From: Sarcocystis neurona | Lineage: Eukaryota; Apicomplexa; Conoidasida; Eucoccidiorida; Sarcocystidae | Assembly: GCA_000727475.1 (NCBI GenBank) | Contig: KL647300.1 | Span: 1,296,833-1,360,832, forward strand | Length of the DNA: 64,000 bases | Reading direction: 5' to 3' | Part shown: positions 63,830 to 64,000 of the stretch, piece by piece | How the letters are laid out: the number at the start of each line of letters is the position of its first letter | Position numbering within the stretch: position 1 is the first letter of the stretch | The notes under the pieces: model-generated | What the model saw: the letters and a program-made list of their open reading frames with translations, nothing else | Told to the model about the DNA's origin: nothing | Databases searched by the model: none | Position numbers and translations under genes: made by a program

Positions 63830-64000
63830 TATCAGGTGTTTTTACATACATATATATATATCACATATAAATATATATCAGGTATATATAAAACATGTAT
63901 GATTATGCGCGTGTGGACGGTTCAGGCACACATGTGAATATGGGGGAACAAGGACATACACACACACATGTACACGTACGTATCTGTGTGTGTACAGCAA
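63830..64000. repeat. TATA and CACA microsatellites at right edge
   Basis: ATATATATATATCACATATAAATAT-type block at 63,848-63,895 and (CA)n at 63,955-63,970. Confidence 0.8.

Noticed and set aside
1..64000. Bacterial-style features (operons, ribosome binding sites, insertion sequences, CRISPR)
   Set aside because: Gene structure is eukaryotic, with short exons and GT..AG borders; no spacer array or transposase was seen.

Overview
The window reads as nuclear DNA from an apicomplexan coccidian, most probably Eimeria. Basis: long CAG/CTG trinucleotide runs that translate as poly-Gln/Ala/Ser inside genes, abundant TATACA, (AC)n and (TA)n microsatellites, many short exons with GT..AG borders, and genes on both strands without operons. 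No tRNA, rRNA, CRISPR array, insertion sequence or plasmid feature was seen. Species was not determined, and all function calls rest on reading alone. Several reading frames start with non-ATG codons; I treat those as internal exons and give the best acceptor site I could see.

Layout. (1) 1-13,300 is repeat-rich: a minus-strand Q/L-rich gene running off the left edge (1-818), a microsatellite field (1,430-3,390) with a GC-rich island, a minus-strand gene at 3,535-5,303, plus-strand CAG-rich exons at 5,867-7,935 ending in a 17-copy 15-bp minisatellite, another microsatellite field (7,960-8,750), and a minus-strand chain of Q-rich exons (8,737-12,881) with four in-frame stops, all TAG. (2) 13,300-34,200 is repeat-poor and gene-poor, with scattered exons: a GPI-type six-cysteine SRS-like surface protein (20,104-20,533), a secreted acidic protein (22,538-23,011), a secreted Ala/Gly/Lys/Pro-repeat protein (27,459-28,509), and several diverged tandem duplications. 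(3) 34,300-38,643 carries a plus-strand gene for which I could chain six exons with matching phases (about 957 residues). (4) 40,000-63,000 holds many short exons: a WD/PROPPIN-like exon (41.4-41.8 kb), a degenerate RRM in two exons (42.4-43.3 kb), two secreted or membrane-type proteins (47.1-47.6 and 58.4-58.9 kb), a 539-residue low-complexity ORF (50.9-52.5 kb), a possible PH-domain exon (56.4-57.0 kb) and others of unknown function.

How the genes fit together: there is no shared pathway. Four of the better-supported genes encode secreted or surface proteins, all on the minus strand. The rest are low-complexity proteins of unknown role or small pieces of RNA-binding or membrane-binding folds.
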